Source: an uncultured Ruminococcus sp. (GTDB taxonomy: Bacteria > Bacillota > Clostridia > Oscillospirales > Ruminococcaceae). From it: a DNA stretch of 13,666 nucleotides. The position numbers and the translations under genes were made by a program. The notes beneath the pieces are model-generated. The model did no database searches, was not told the DNA's origin, and worked only from the letters and a program-made list of their open reading frames with translations. Below are positions 1 through 6,295 of this stretch, in pieces (position 1 is the first letter of the stretch; the number at the start of each line of letters is the position of its first letter). The stretch lies in contig CAMWGS010000029.1 of assembly GCA_947173865.1 (NCBI GenBank), positions 1-13,666 on the forward strand, given 5' to 3'.

Positions 1-28
1 GTATAGCGATATTAAAACACATCAGAAT

Positions 29-193
29 TTATTTTTCATTTTTATCCTTAATTAAAATTCCTATGCACATAAATATAGCACTTAAAATTCCTAATATAAT
101 TACACTCCTATCTGATAAATTAATATTTACATAATTAGAAAGAATAATGAATACTAAAATTAAATATCCGATAATTGAAAAAAATTTTTGCGT
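29..193 (-). CDS. Small two-helix membrane protein, ACG at the expected start codon
   Basis: This is an unrecognised small hydrophobic ORF of 54 codons, counted from the ACG at 193-191. It has two predicted membrane helices (about residues 5-20 and 28-45) and a short charged tail ending DKNEK, so it is probably a small membrane protein. The frame can be extended to a GTG at 214, but that extension runs through a strong ribosome binding site (AAAGGAGG on the minus strand, plus positions 208-201), which would then lie inside codons 3-5. The site sits 7 bases before an ACG codon, exactly where an ATG would be expected, and no ATG, GTG or TTG occurs near it in frame. Either ACG is used as a rare start, or a single T-to-C change has silenced the gene. 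Its function is unknown. It lies downstream of argG on the same strand, past a weak hairpin. Confidence 0.4.
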   Translation of the reverse strand, partial: TQKFFSIIGYLILVFIILSNYVNINLSDRSVIILGILSAIFMCIGILIKDKNEK

Positions 194-246
194 ATATAAA
201 CCTCCTTTAAACACATTTCAACTTATCATCACTTTAAAGTACAACA

Positions 247-264
247 GGCAGGAGTTACCCTGCC
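247..264 (-). terminator. Hairpin downstream of argG, weak terminator
   Basis: A 6-bp GC-rich stem (GGCAGG with CCTGCC) and a 6-base loop lie about 30 bases beyond the argG stop. On the minus strand the bases after the stem (TGTTGTACTTT) are only moderately T-rich, so termination may be partial and the small ORF downstream could receive read-through. The 215-295 stretch otherwise holds nothing I can support. Confidence 0.4.
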
Positions 265-295
265 CGTGCAAATTTATTATATCGACTTGAAAAAA

Positions 296-1525
296 TTACT
301 TGTCGTTGCGTTTCTGGTCGAGCTTAGCCTTAACGTGAATCGGGAGACCAAAGAGGTTGATAAAGCCTGCAGCGTCAGCCTGATTGTAAACCTCGTCAGC
401 GTCGAAAGTAGCAACTTCCTCATCATAGAGAGTGTACGGAGAAGTAACACCTGCATTGATGATATTACCCTTGTAAAGCTTGAGTTTAACATCACCTGTA
501 ACTGTTTTCTGAGTTTCTGTAACGAAAGCACTCATAGCCTCACGGAGAGGTGTATACCACTGACCGTTGTAAACGATGTCAGCGAACTTGATTCCGAGAT
601 ACTGCTTAACTCTTGCTGTTTCCTTGTCGAGACAGATTGTTTCGAGAACTTCGTGAGCGTGATAAAGGATAGCACCGCCTGGAGTTTCATAAACACCTCT
701 TGACTTCATACCTACGAGACGGTTTTCAACGAGGTCAGCGAGACCGATACCGTTTTCACCACCGAGCTTGTTAAGAGTTGTAACGATTTCTGTACCGTTC
801 ATTTCCTTACCGTCGATAGCAGTCGGGATACCTTTTTCAAAGTGAATTGTAACATAAGTAGGCTTGTCGGGAGCAACGATAGGTGAAACGCCGAGTTCAA
901 GGAAGCCTTCCTTTTCGTACTGCGGTTCATTTGCAGGGTCTTCGAGGTCGAGCCCTTCATGGGAAAGATGCCAGATATTCTTATCCTTTGAATAGTTTGT
1001 TTCTCTGTTAATCTTGAGCGGAATGTCATGAGCTTCAGCGTAGTCAATTTCCTCGTCTCTTGACTTGATATCCCATTCTCTCCACGGTGCAATAATAGCC
1101 ATATCAGGAGCATAAGCCTTTATAGCGAGTTCAAAACGAACCTGGTCGTTACCCTTACCTGTACAGCCGTGACAAATAGCGTCTGCACCCTCTGCAATAG
1201 CGATTTCAGCAATTCTCTTTGCAATAATCGGACGTGCAAAAGAAGTACCGAGAAGGTATCTGTTTTCATAAACCGCACCTGCCTGAACTGTCGGGAAAAC
1301 ATAATCCTGAATAAATTCTTCCTTTAAGTCTTCAATGTAGAGCTTTGAAGCACCTGTCTTTTTAGCCTTTTCTTCAAGACCGTCAAGTTCCGTACCCTGA
1401 CCAACGTCAGCAGAAACGGCAATAACTTCACAGTTATTGTAGTTTTCCTTGAGCCACGGGATAATGATAGATGTGTCAAGTCCGCCCGAATAAGCAAGAA
1501 CTACTTTTTTAATTTCCTTAGCCAT
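296..1525 (-). CDS. argG: Argininosuccinate synthase
   Basis: Cytoplasmic enzyme of arginine biosynthesis: it joins citrulline and aspartate with ATP to give argininosuccinate, AMP and pyrophosphate. At 409 residues it matches the usual family length. The N-terminal ATP-pyrophosphatase loop is clear (AYSGGLDTS at residues 11-19). Other conserved blocks are visible: CHGCTGKGNDQVRFE, APWREWD, and LGGENGIGLADLVENRLVG with the following SRGVYETPGG. The ATG is preceded by AGGAGG about 9 bases upstream. A consensus promoter and an ARG-box-like palindrome lie just upstream, suggesting control by an ArgR/AhrC-type regulator. argH, often the next gene, is not in this window; the next ORF downstream is a small membrane protein. 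The identification is secure. Confidence 0.97.
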   Translation of the reverse strand: MAKEIKKVVLAYSGGLDTSIIIPWLKENYNNCEVIAVSADVGQGTELDGLEEKAKKTGASKLYIEDLKEEFIQDYVFPTVQAGAVYENRYLLGTSFARPIIAKRIAEIAIAEGADAICHGCTGKGNDQVRFELAIKAYAPDMAIIAPWREWDIKSRDEEIDYAEAHDIPLKINRETNYSKDKNIWHLSHEGLDLEDPANEPQYEKEGFLELGVSPIVAPDKPTYVTIHFEKGIPTAIDGKEMNGTEIVTTLNKLGGENGIGLADLVENRLVGMKSRGVYETPGGAILYHAHEVLETICLDKETARVKQYLGIKFADIVYNGQWYTPLREAMSAFVTETQKTVTGDVKLKLYKGNIINAGVTSPYTLYDEEVATFDADEVYNQADAAGFINLFGLPIHVKAKLDQKRNDK

Positions 1526-1565
1526 AATAAAATTTACCTCCTGAACTGAATCATATGATAATTAT

Positions 1566-1593
1566 ATTATACACTTATTACCGCCAATGTCAA
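1566..1593 (-). promoter_or_regulatory. argG sigma-A promoter
   Basis: On the minus strand a perfect TTGACA (-35, plus 1593-1588) is followed after 16 bases by a perfect TATAAT (-10, plus 1571-1566). The predicted start of transcription is near 1559, which gives argG a short leader of about 35 bases ending in AGGAGG. Confidence 0.8.
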
Positions 1594-1598
1594 GAGGG

Positions 1599-1616
1599 TT
1601 TGAATAAATATTCATT
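1599..1616. promoter_or_regulatory. Predicted ARG box (ArgR/AhrC operator) upstream of argG
   Basis: TGAATAAATATTCA at 1601-1614 fits the known ARG-box pattern (TGAAT, four A/T bases, ATTCA) in both arms. It lies about 7 bases upstream of the argG -35. Two further ATTCAT half-sites follow at 1629 and 1650, offset about 19-21 bases, the kind of spacing seen when arginine repressor hexamers bind tandem boxes; these two are degenerate. The operator role is inferred from motif and position. Confidence 0.55.
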
Positions 1617-1776
1617 ATTCCCCAAAATATTCATTATTATCCGCATATTATTCATCTCCTGATGCGAACAATTCTTCATAACTACTCTTTTAATAATACA
1701 ATATGGAAAATCTCACATTAAAACAGCTTTTCTTTTGTGCGTTTTTACGATTTTTAATAAATTATTATTATTTCTC

Positions 1777-1804
1777 TTGATATTTTCTGTTTTTATGTTA
1801 TAAT
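1777..1804 (+). promoter_or_regulatory. mdh sigma-A promoter, extended -10
   Basis: TTGATA (1777-1782) and TATAAT (1799-1804) are separated by 16 bases, and TGT directly before the -10 makes it an extended -10 element. The start of transcription would fall near 1811, leaving a leader of roughly 97 bases before the ATG. Confidence 0.65.
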
Positions 1805-1847
1805 GATATTATGTATAAGTTCACATTACAGCCTTTGAATCGATTTC

Positions 1848-1906
1848 GGTTCTTATATAAATAAAGGTTCTTGTATGCGAAAAATCTAACTATACGGAGG
1901 TTCTTA
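1848..1906 (+). repeat. Three GGTTCTTR direct repeats in the mdh leader
   Basis: GGTTCTTA (1848-1855), GGTTCTTG (1866-1873) and GGTTCTTA (1899-1906) occur in the untranslated leader. The last one overlaps the ribosome binding site and ends one base before the ATG. The distances between repeat starts are 18 and 33 bases. A role in protein or RNA binding is possible but unproven. Confidence 0.45.
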
Positions 1907-1907
1907 A

Positions 1908-2855
1908 ATGGAAGCTAATAAAGGAAGCAAAATTTCTATTCTTGGTGCAGGTAACGTAGGTGCTACCATTGCTTATACATTCGCAGTAAACGGCACTTGC
2001 TCAGACGTTGTTCTTGTTGATATCAACGAAGCAAAGGCAAAGGGTGAAGCTATGGATATCCGTCACGGTATCTCTCTCGCTCACAATATTGACATCAAAG
2101 ACGGCACATATGATGATATTGCAGGTTCTGATATCGTTGTTGTTACTCTTGGTATGGCAAGAAAACCGGGACAGACAAGAATTGACCTTACACAGAACAA
2201 TGTAAACATAATAAAGCAGGTTATGCCTAAAGTTGCGGAAATTGCTCCCGACGCTGTTTATGTAGTAGTAAGCAATCCAATTGATATTCTTACATACACT
2301 ATCCTTAAATGCACAAATCTCAAAGCAAGTCAGGTAGTAGGTTCTGGTACTGTTCTTGACAGTTCAAGACTCCGTTCCGCTATCGCTGAAAAGGCTGAAA
2401 TCAGCCCGAAAAGTATTCACGCATATGTATTCGGAGAACACGGTGATACTTCATTTGTTCCGTGGTCAACAACAACTATCGGCGGTATGAATGTTTCTGA
2501 TTACTGGGCTTCAAAAGGTCATTCTGAAGAACTTGACACAGACGCTATTGAAGAAAGCGTTCGTGTTGCAGGTGCTGAGGTTATCAAGAGAAAGGGTGCT
2601 ACTTTCTACGCAATCGCACTTTCCGTAAATAAAATCTGTGATACAATTCTGCGTGACTCCAACAGTATTCTTACTGTTTCCACACTTGCAAACGGCAGAT
2701 ACGGAATTGATGATGTATGTCTCAGTCTGCCGTGTATCGTAAACGGTCACGGTATTGCAGGCGAAATAAATCCGCCTCTCCTTGAAGAAGAACTTGCAAA
2801 GCTTCAGAAGAGTGCAGACGCTCTTAAGAACGTTATTTCGCAGCTTACATTCTGA
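1908..2855 (+). CDS. mdh: Malate dehydrogenase of the LDH-like family
   Basis: NAD-dependent 2-hydroxyacid dehydrogenase of the lactate/malate family, 315 residues. The Rossmann loop GAGNVGAT is at residues 13-20, and an Asp follows beta-2 (VLVDIN, D38), favouring NAD over NADP. Catalytic residues are present: R91, D151, R154 (in GTVLDSSRLR) and H178 (in GEHGDTSF). The substrate-specificity position in the mobile loop is Arg85 (GMARKPGQTR), where true lactate dehydrogenases carry Gln (NQKPGETR). In this family that residue decides oxaloacetate versus pyruvate, so malate dehydrogenase is the better call, although automated names may say L-lactate dehydrogenase. The downstream malic enzyme supports this, since malate would be passed on directly. 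GGAGG lies 6-10 bases before the ATG. The family is certain and the substrate is strongly inferred. Confidence 0.85.
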   Translation: MEANKGSKISILGAGNVGATIAYTFAVNGTCSDVVLVDINEAKAKGEAMDIRHGISLAHNIDIKDGTYDDIAGSDIVVVTLGMARKPGQTRIDLTQNNVNIIKQVMPKVAEIAPDAVYVVVSNPIDILTYTILKCTNLKASQVVGSGTVLDSSRLRSAIAEKAEISPKSIHAYVFGEHGDTSFVPWSTTTIGGMNVSDYWASKGHSEELDTDAIEESVRVAGAEVIKRKGATFYAIALSVNKICDTILRDSNSILTVSTLANGRYGIDDVCLSLPCIVNGHGIAGEINPPLLEEELAKLQKSADALKNVISQLTF

Positions 2856-2864
2856 GAATATTCA

Positions 2865-2901
2865 AACAGCGAAGAATTGAAAATTTTTCGCTGTTATTTT
2901 T
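2865..2901 (+). terminator. Intrinsic terminator between mdh and malic enzyme
   Basis: A 9-bp stem (AACAGCGAA at 2865-2873 with TTCGCTGTT at 2887-2895) is followed by ATTTTT. It sits 9 bases after the mdh stop and just before the malic enzyme ribosome binding site. Because I see no strong promoter after it, it probably limits rather than abolishes transcription of the next gene. Confidence 0.75.
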
Positions 2902-2919
2902 GGAAAGGAAGTTTATCAA

Positions 2920-4095
2920 ATGAATTATGCTGAAGAATCACTTAAAAAACACCATGAATGGAAAGGCAAAGTTGAAGTAATTTGCCGTACACCTCTTGAA
3001 ACCACCGAAGATTTGTCACTTGCATATACTCCCGGTGTTGCTCAGCCTTGTCTTGAAATCCAGAAAGACGTACTCAAAAGCTATGACCTTACACGCCGTT
3101 CAAATCTCGTTGCTGTAGTTACCGACGGAACTGCTGTTCTTGGTCTCGGTGATATCGGGCCTGAAGCAGGTATGCCCGTTATGGAAGGTAAATGTGCGTT
3201 ATTCAAGGCTTTCGGCGACGTTGACGCTATTCCCCTTTGTGTACGTTCAAAGGAAGTTGACGACATAGTAAATACCGTAAAACTTCTTGCGGGCTCTTTC
3301 GGCGGTGTGAATCTCGAAGATATTTCCGCTCCGAGATGTTTTGAAATCGAAAAGAAACTCAAGGAATGCTGTGATATTCCGATTTTCCACGACGACCAGC
3401 ACGGAACAGCCGTTGTAACACTCGCCGCTATGCTCAACGCCCTTAAACTTACAGGAAAACATATCGACGAAATCCGTGTAGTAACAAGCGGAGCAGGTGC
3501 GGCAGGCATCGCAATTATCAGACTCCTCATTTCAATGGGACTTAAAGACGTTGTTCTTTGCGACCGCAAGGGTGCTATTTACAAGGGACGTACCGAAGAT
3601 ATGAATCCCGTCAAGGAAGCAATGGCTGAAATTACAAACAAGCAGATGAGAAAAGGCAGTCTTGCAGACGTTATCAAGGGAGCAGACGTATTTATAGGCG
3701 TATCCGCTCCGAACTGCGTAACACCCGAAATGGTAAAGAATATGGCTGAAAATCCGATAATTTTCCCGATGGCTAACCCGACACCCGAAATCATGCCTGA
3801 AGTTGCTATTGAAGCAGGTGCGGCTGTTGTCGGAACAGGAAGAAGCGACTACCCGAACCAGATTAACAATGTACTTGCTTTTCCCGGAATTTTCAGAGGT
3901 GCTTTGGACGTTCGTGCAAGCGACATCAATGATGCCATGAAAATAGCCGCTGCAAAGGCAATTGCATCGTTTGTTACAGACGACAAGCTTGCACCCGATT
4001 ATATTATACCGAGTGTTCTTGACAAGTCTGTTGCAAAGGCAGTTGCAGAAGCTGTTGCACAGGCAGCACGTGACACAGGAGTTGCACGTATATAA
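2920..4095 (+). CDS. Malic enzyme, oxaloacetate-decarboxylating malate dehydrogenase
   Basis: Oxidatively decarboxylates malate to pyruvate and CO2, reducing NAD(P) in the cytoplasm. It has 391 residues, the short bacterial form without a phosphotransacetylase domain. Visible landmarks: AYTPGVAQ with the catalytic Tyr36, the catalytic Lys91 in MEGKCALFKAFG, the metal-binding E133-D134 (NLEDISAP), FHDDQHGTA at 156-163, and the dinucleotide loop GAGAAG at 191-196. The Asp after beta-2 (VLCDRKG) leaves the NAD versus NADP choice open. GGAAAGGA precedes the ATG. It lies 64 bases after the LDH-like malate dehydrogenase, matching the malate dehydrogenase/malic enzyme pair of cellulolytic clostridia that forms the malate shunt from PEP and oxaloacetate to pyruvate. 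A terminator follows directly. Confidence 0.95.
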   Translation: MNYAEESLKKHHEWKGKVEVICRTPLETTEDLSLAYTPGVAQPCLEIQKDVLKSYDLTRRSNLVAVVTDGTAVLGLGDIGPEAGMPVMEGKCALFKAFGDVDAIPLCVRSKEVDDIVNTVKLLAGSFGGVNLEDISAPRCFEIEKKLKECCDIPIFHDDQHGTAVVTLAAMLNALKLTGKHIDEIRVVTSGAGAAGIAIIRLLISMGLKDVVLCDRKGAIYKGRTEDMNPVKEAMAEITNKQMRKGSLADVIKGADVFIGVSAPNCVTPEMVKNMAENPIIFPMANPTPEIMPEVAIEAGAAVVGTGRSDYPNQINNVLAFPGIFRGALDVRASDINDAMKIAAAKAIASFVTDDKLAPDYIIPSVLDKSVAKAVAEAVAQAARDTGVARI

Positions 4096-4109
4096 ACAAT
4101 AATTTTTAA

Positions 4110-4141
4110 GGACAGTCTTTTACAGGACTGTCCGTATTTTT
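4110..4141 (+). terminator. Intrinsic terminator between malic enzyme and hydF
   Basis: A perfect 8-bp stem (GGACAGTC at 4110-4117 with GACTGTCC at 4126-4133), an 8-base loop and a following GTATTTTTAT make a clear terminator. The hydF ribosome binding site (AGGAGG) begins within 12 bases of the stem, leaving little room for a separate promoter. Confidence 0.8.
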
Positions 4142-4157
4142 ATAGGAGGAATTTTTT

Positions 4158-5351
4158 ATGAGCCTTAATGACACACCGTCGGGAGAAAGAATACACATAG
4201 GATTCTTCGGAAAGAGAAACGCAGGTAAATCCAGTCTTGTCAATGCTGTTACAGGTCAGGATTTGTCAGTGGTTTCAGATATAAAGGGGACAACGACAGA
4301 CCCTGTTTCAAAAGCTATGGAACTTCTGCCGTTAGGTGCGGTTTTAATTACCGATACGGCAGGTTACGATGATGAGGGACAACTCGGTGAAATGCGTATA
4401 AAAAAGACAAAACAGATTTTAAACAAAACCGATATAGCCGTACTCGTAGTGGATTCTGAAACAGGCTTGTCGGATACGGACAGCGAACTTGTCGGACTTT
4501 TCAGGGAGAAAAATATTCCATATATTACAGCCTATAACAAATCGGATATAAAAGAAATTAAATGCAATGAAAATGAAATTTCCGTAAGTTCTTTAAAAGG
4601 AACGAACATTCATGAACTAAAGGAAAAAATTTCTTCAATTGCCATAAATTCAAAATCTGAAAAGCACATTGTCGGTGACCTTATTCAGCCGAATGACATA
4701 ATTGTACTTGTCACTCCAATAGACGAATCAGCACCGAAAGGACGTTTAATTCTTCCTCAGCAACAGACAATAAGAGATATTCTTGATTCCGACGCTATGG
4801 CAGTTGTGACAAAAGAATTTCAGCTTGCGGAAACACTCAAAAAAATACCGTTTCCGAAAATGGTAATAACAGACAGTCAGGTTTTCGGAATGGTAAATAA
4901 AACAGTCCCCGAAAATATTCCTCTTACTTCATTCTCAATACTTATGGCAAGATACAAAGGTTTTCTTGAAACAGCAGTGAAAGGGGCTTCGTCTATCCGT
5001 GAGCTAAGAGACGGCGACACCGTTATTATTTCGGAAGGCTGTACTCACCACAGACAGTGTGGTGATATAGGCAGTGTAAAACTTCCTGCACTTCTTAAAA
5101 AGTTCACGGGAAAAAACATTGATATAAAACTTACGTCAGGACGTGAATTTCCCGAAGATTTATCCGCCTGTAAACTTGTGATACACTGTGGAGGCTGTAT
5201 GCTGAACGAACGTGAAGTAGTAAACCGTATGCAGTCCGCACAGAAACAGAATATTCCGTTTACAAATTACGGTATAGCAATAGCGTACATGAACGGTATA
5301 TTAAAACGCAGTATAGAAATTTTTCCCGAACTTCTGAAGGAGGTCGAATAA
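4158..5351 (+). CDS. hydF: [FeFe]-hydrogenase H-cluster maturation GTPase HydF
   Basis: Scaffold GTPase on which HydE and HydG assemble the 2Fe subcluster of the H-cluster before transfer to the hydrogenase apoprotein. It has 397 residues. The N-terminal TrmE/Era-type GTPase domain shows the P-loop GKRNAGKS (18-25), the switch I Thr-rich KGTTTDP, the DTAGYDDEGQLG switch II, and NKSD. The C-terminal iron-sulfur domain has the family signature CxHx46CxxC: C295 and H297 in GCTHHRQC, then C344 and C347 in HCGGCM. AGGAGGA lies 8 bases before the ATG. hydE and hydG are not in the window, so the maturation genes are dispersed in this genome or lie elsewhere. The gene ends 2 bases before the following membrane-protein ORF, whose ribosome binding site lies inside hydF, suggesting coupled translation. 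Confidence 0.96.
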   Translation: MSLNDTPSGERIHIGFFGKRNAGKSSLVNAVTGQDLSVVSDIKGTTTDPVSKAMELLPLGAVLITDTAGYDDEGQLGEMRIKKTKQILNKTDIAVLVVDSETGLSDTDSELVGLFREKNIPYITAYNKSDIKEIKCNENEISVSSLKGTNIHELKEKISSIAINSKSEKHIVGDLIQPNDIIVLVTPIDESAPKGRLILPQQQTIRDILDSDAMAVVTKEFQLAETLKKIPFPKMVITDSQVFGMVNKTVPENIPLTSFSILMARYKGFLETAVKGASSIRELRDGDTVIISEGCTHHRQCGDIGSVKLPALLKKFTGKNIDIKLTSGREFPEDLSACKLVIHCGGCMLNEREVVNRMQSAQKQNIPFTNYGIAIAYMNGILKRSIEIFPELLKEVE

Positions 5352-5353
5352 CT

Positions 5354-5749
5354 ATGAAAAAACGTATTCCTTATATTGCAGGATTTGTTTTGCTTTTGGT
5401 CGTTGAAGTACTTATAGCGTTATTTGTATATGGCGGTTTTATAAGATTCTACTTGGGAGATGTAATTGTTGTATGGGTTGTTTATTGTTTTCTACAGATT
5501 TTTATATGTGAAAAAGTCAATGAATATATCACTGCTGTCGGAGTAATGATATTTGCGTTTATAGTGGAATTTCTACAATATATAAATATAGTGGATATAG
5601 TTGGTCTCGGTGATATACAGTTTTTCCGTACACTGATAGGAACAAGTTTTTCAACTGTTGACCTTATATGCTATACTGTCGGTACTGTTGTTACATTTGT
5701 ATTCATATTCATAAAGAATAAAATATCTAAAAAAATTCAGGGCGACTAA
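5354..5749 (+). CDS. DUF2809-like small membrane protein
   Basis: Integral membrane protein of 131 residues with four predicted helices (about 7-26, 35-52, 59-76 and 103-121). Features resemble the DUF2809 family of unknown function: FYLGDVIVV after helix 1 (32-40), a membrane-embedded VEFLQ (71-75), and GTSFSTVDLICY (96-107), in which an Asp precedes the last helix. The assignment is by pattern recall only. Translation is probably coupled to hydF: AAGGAGG is within the hydF C-terminal codons and the gap is 2 bases. The last codons and the stop are embedded in the following terminator hairpin. A functional link with hydrogenase maturation is not shown by the sequence. AT content is somewhat higher than in hydF. 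Confidence 0.75.
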   Translation: MKKRIPYIAGFVLLLVVEVLIALFVYGGFIRFYLGDVIVVWVVYCFLQIFICEKVNEYITAVGVMIFAFIVEFLQYINIVDIVGLGDIQFFRTLIGTSFSTVDLICYTVGTVVTFVFIFIKNKISKKIQGD

Positions 5750-5765
5750 GCTCCTGAATTTTTTT
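5729..5765 (+). terminator. Terminator overlapping the end of the DUF2809-like gene
   Basis: A 13-bp stem pairs AAAAAAATTCAGG (5729-5741) with CCTGAATTTTTTT (5753-5765); the 11-base loop carries the stop codon TAA (5747-5749). It ends the hydF transcript and separates it from mazF. The A-rich left arm means it could also work on the opposite strand. Confidence 0.8.
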
Positions 5766-5788
5766 GTCAGAAAACCATTTCCGCCTGA

Positions 5789-5818
5789 TTTACATATAAT
5801 AAATTATAACCGTATAAT
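5789..5818 (+). promoter_or_regulatory. mazF sigma-A promoter
   Basis: TTTACA (5789-5794) and a perfect TATAAT (5813-5818) are 18 bases apart. The predicted transcript starts near 5825, giving a leader of about 80 bases. This gives mazF its own promoter after the upstream terminator. Confidence 0.6.
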
Positions 5819-5868
5819 CAAAACAAATCAGTCAATAATAATGTCAGCAAATACATTTTTTGTTTTGA
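5818..5868 (+). repeat. 10-bp inverted repeat in the mazF promoter/leader
   Basis: TCAAAACAAA (5818-5827) and its exact complement TTTGTTTTGA (5859-5868) flank a 31-base interval. The left arm touches the -10 and spans the likely start of transcription. It could be a DNA operator, or an RNA hairpin if transcription starts at the left edge. The intervening stretch contains TACAT (5852-5856), the known recognition sequence of Bacillus-type MazF in RNA. Confidence 0.5.
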
Positions 5869-5907
5869 AATTGCTTTAATAAAAATATATATCAGGAGTG
5901 AAATAAT

Positions 5908-6258
5908 ATGTCAGTGAAAAGGGGAGAAATTTATTATGCAGACCTTAGTCCCGTTGTAGGTTCGGAACAGGGAGGCATAAGACCAGTACTTATTGTCCAG
6001 AACGATGTCGGAAACAAACACAGTCCGACAGTCATCGCCGCCGCCATAACAAGTCAGCGTGACAAGACACATCTTCCGACACATATCGAAGTACAGGCGG
6101 ATAAATGCGGTCTTGCAAAGGATAGTATAGTTTTACTGGAACAGATACGCACTATCGACAAAAAACGTCTCAAAGACAAAATGGGAGAGCTTGACCTGCG
6201 TTCAATGAACAAAGTCAACACCGCTCTTTCAATAAGTTTCGGACTGGGAATAACATGA
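5908..6258 (+). CDS. mazF: MazF/EndoA-type mRNA interferase toxin, no antitoxin beside it
   Basis: PemK/MazF-family endoribonuclease of 116 residues, the typical length. It strongly resembles the Bacillus EndoA (NdoA) group: VKRGEIYYADLSPVVGSEQGG (split here as VKRGEIYYADLSP and VVGSEQGG), RPVLIVQND, and LLEQIRTIDKKRL. The residues matching the catalytic pair of Bacillus MazF are both present (Arg25 in GGIRPV, Thr48 in AAITSQ), so it should be active. Family members of this type cut RNA at UACAU. CAGGAG lies 9-14 bases before the ATG. No MazE-like antitoxin ORF occurs upstream: the preceding gene is a membrane protein behind a terminator, and 5766-5907 has no small ORF with a ribosome binding site. 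The gene is thus an orphan toxin, or its antitoxin lies elsewhere, or it has a housekeeping RNase role. Confidence 0.95.
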   Translation: MSVKRGEIYYADLSPVVGSEQGGIRPVLIVQNDVGNKHSPTVIAAAITSQRDKTHLPTHIEVQADKCGLAKDSIVLLEQIRTIDKKRLKDKMGELDLRSMNKVNTALSISFGLGIT

Positions 6259-6262
6259 CAAA

Positions 6263-6290
6263 AAAAGTCCCTTATAAGAAAGGGACTTTT
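6263..6290. terminator. Bidirectional terminator between mazF and the lipoprotein gene
   Basis: An 11-bp stem (AAAAGTCCCTT at 6263-6273 with AAGGGACTTTT at 6280-6290) encloses a 6-base loop. The flanking A- and T-runs give a T-tract on either strand, so it can end both mazF (plus) and the convergent lipoprotein gene (minus). Confidence 0.85.
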
Positions 6291-6295
6291 TATAT

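Larger units (their letters stand above)
1617..1907. other. Divergent argG/mdh intergenic region
   Basis: This AT-rich stretch of about 290 bases carries the degenerate ARG half-sites at its left end and the mdh promoter and leader at its right end. In the middle (about 1660-1776) I see only T-rich sequence, with no ORF, RNA gene or convincing repeat. Confidence 0.5.

Noticed and set aside
269..284. Minus-strand TATAAT just after argG as a promoter for the small ORF
   Set aside because: No acceptable -35 is found at 16-18 bases; the closest (ACGACA) needs 19, inside the argG end.
266..703. 145-codon plus-strand ORF and further ORFs antisense to argG
   Set aside because: They mirror the argG coding frame, lack family features and proper ribosome binding sites, and argG itself is beyond doubt.
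5865..5893. Second mazF promoter (TTGAAA, 17 bases, TATATC)
   Set aside because: It would start transcription only about 8 bases before the ATG, after the ribosome binding site; the upstream TTTACA/TATAAT pair is better.
5766..5907. Hidden MazE-type antitoxin gene upstream of mazF
   Set aside because: The region is AT-rich, broken by stops, and holds only promoter-like and leader features.
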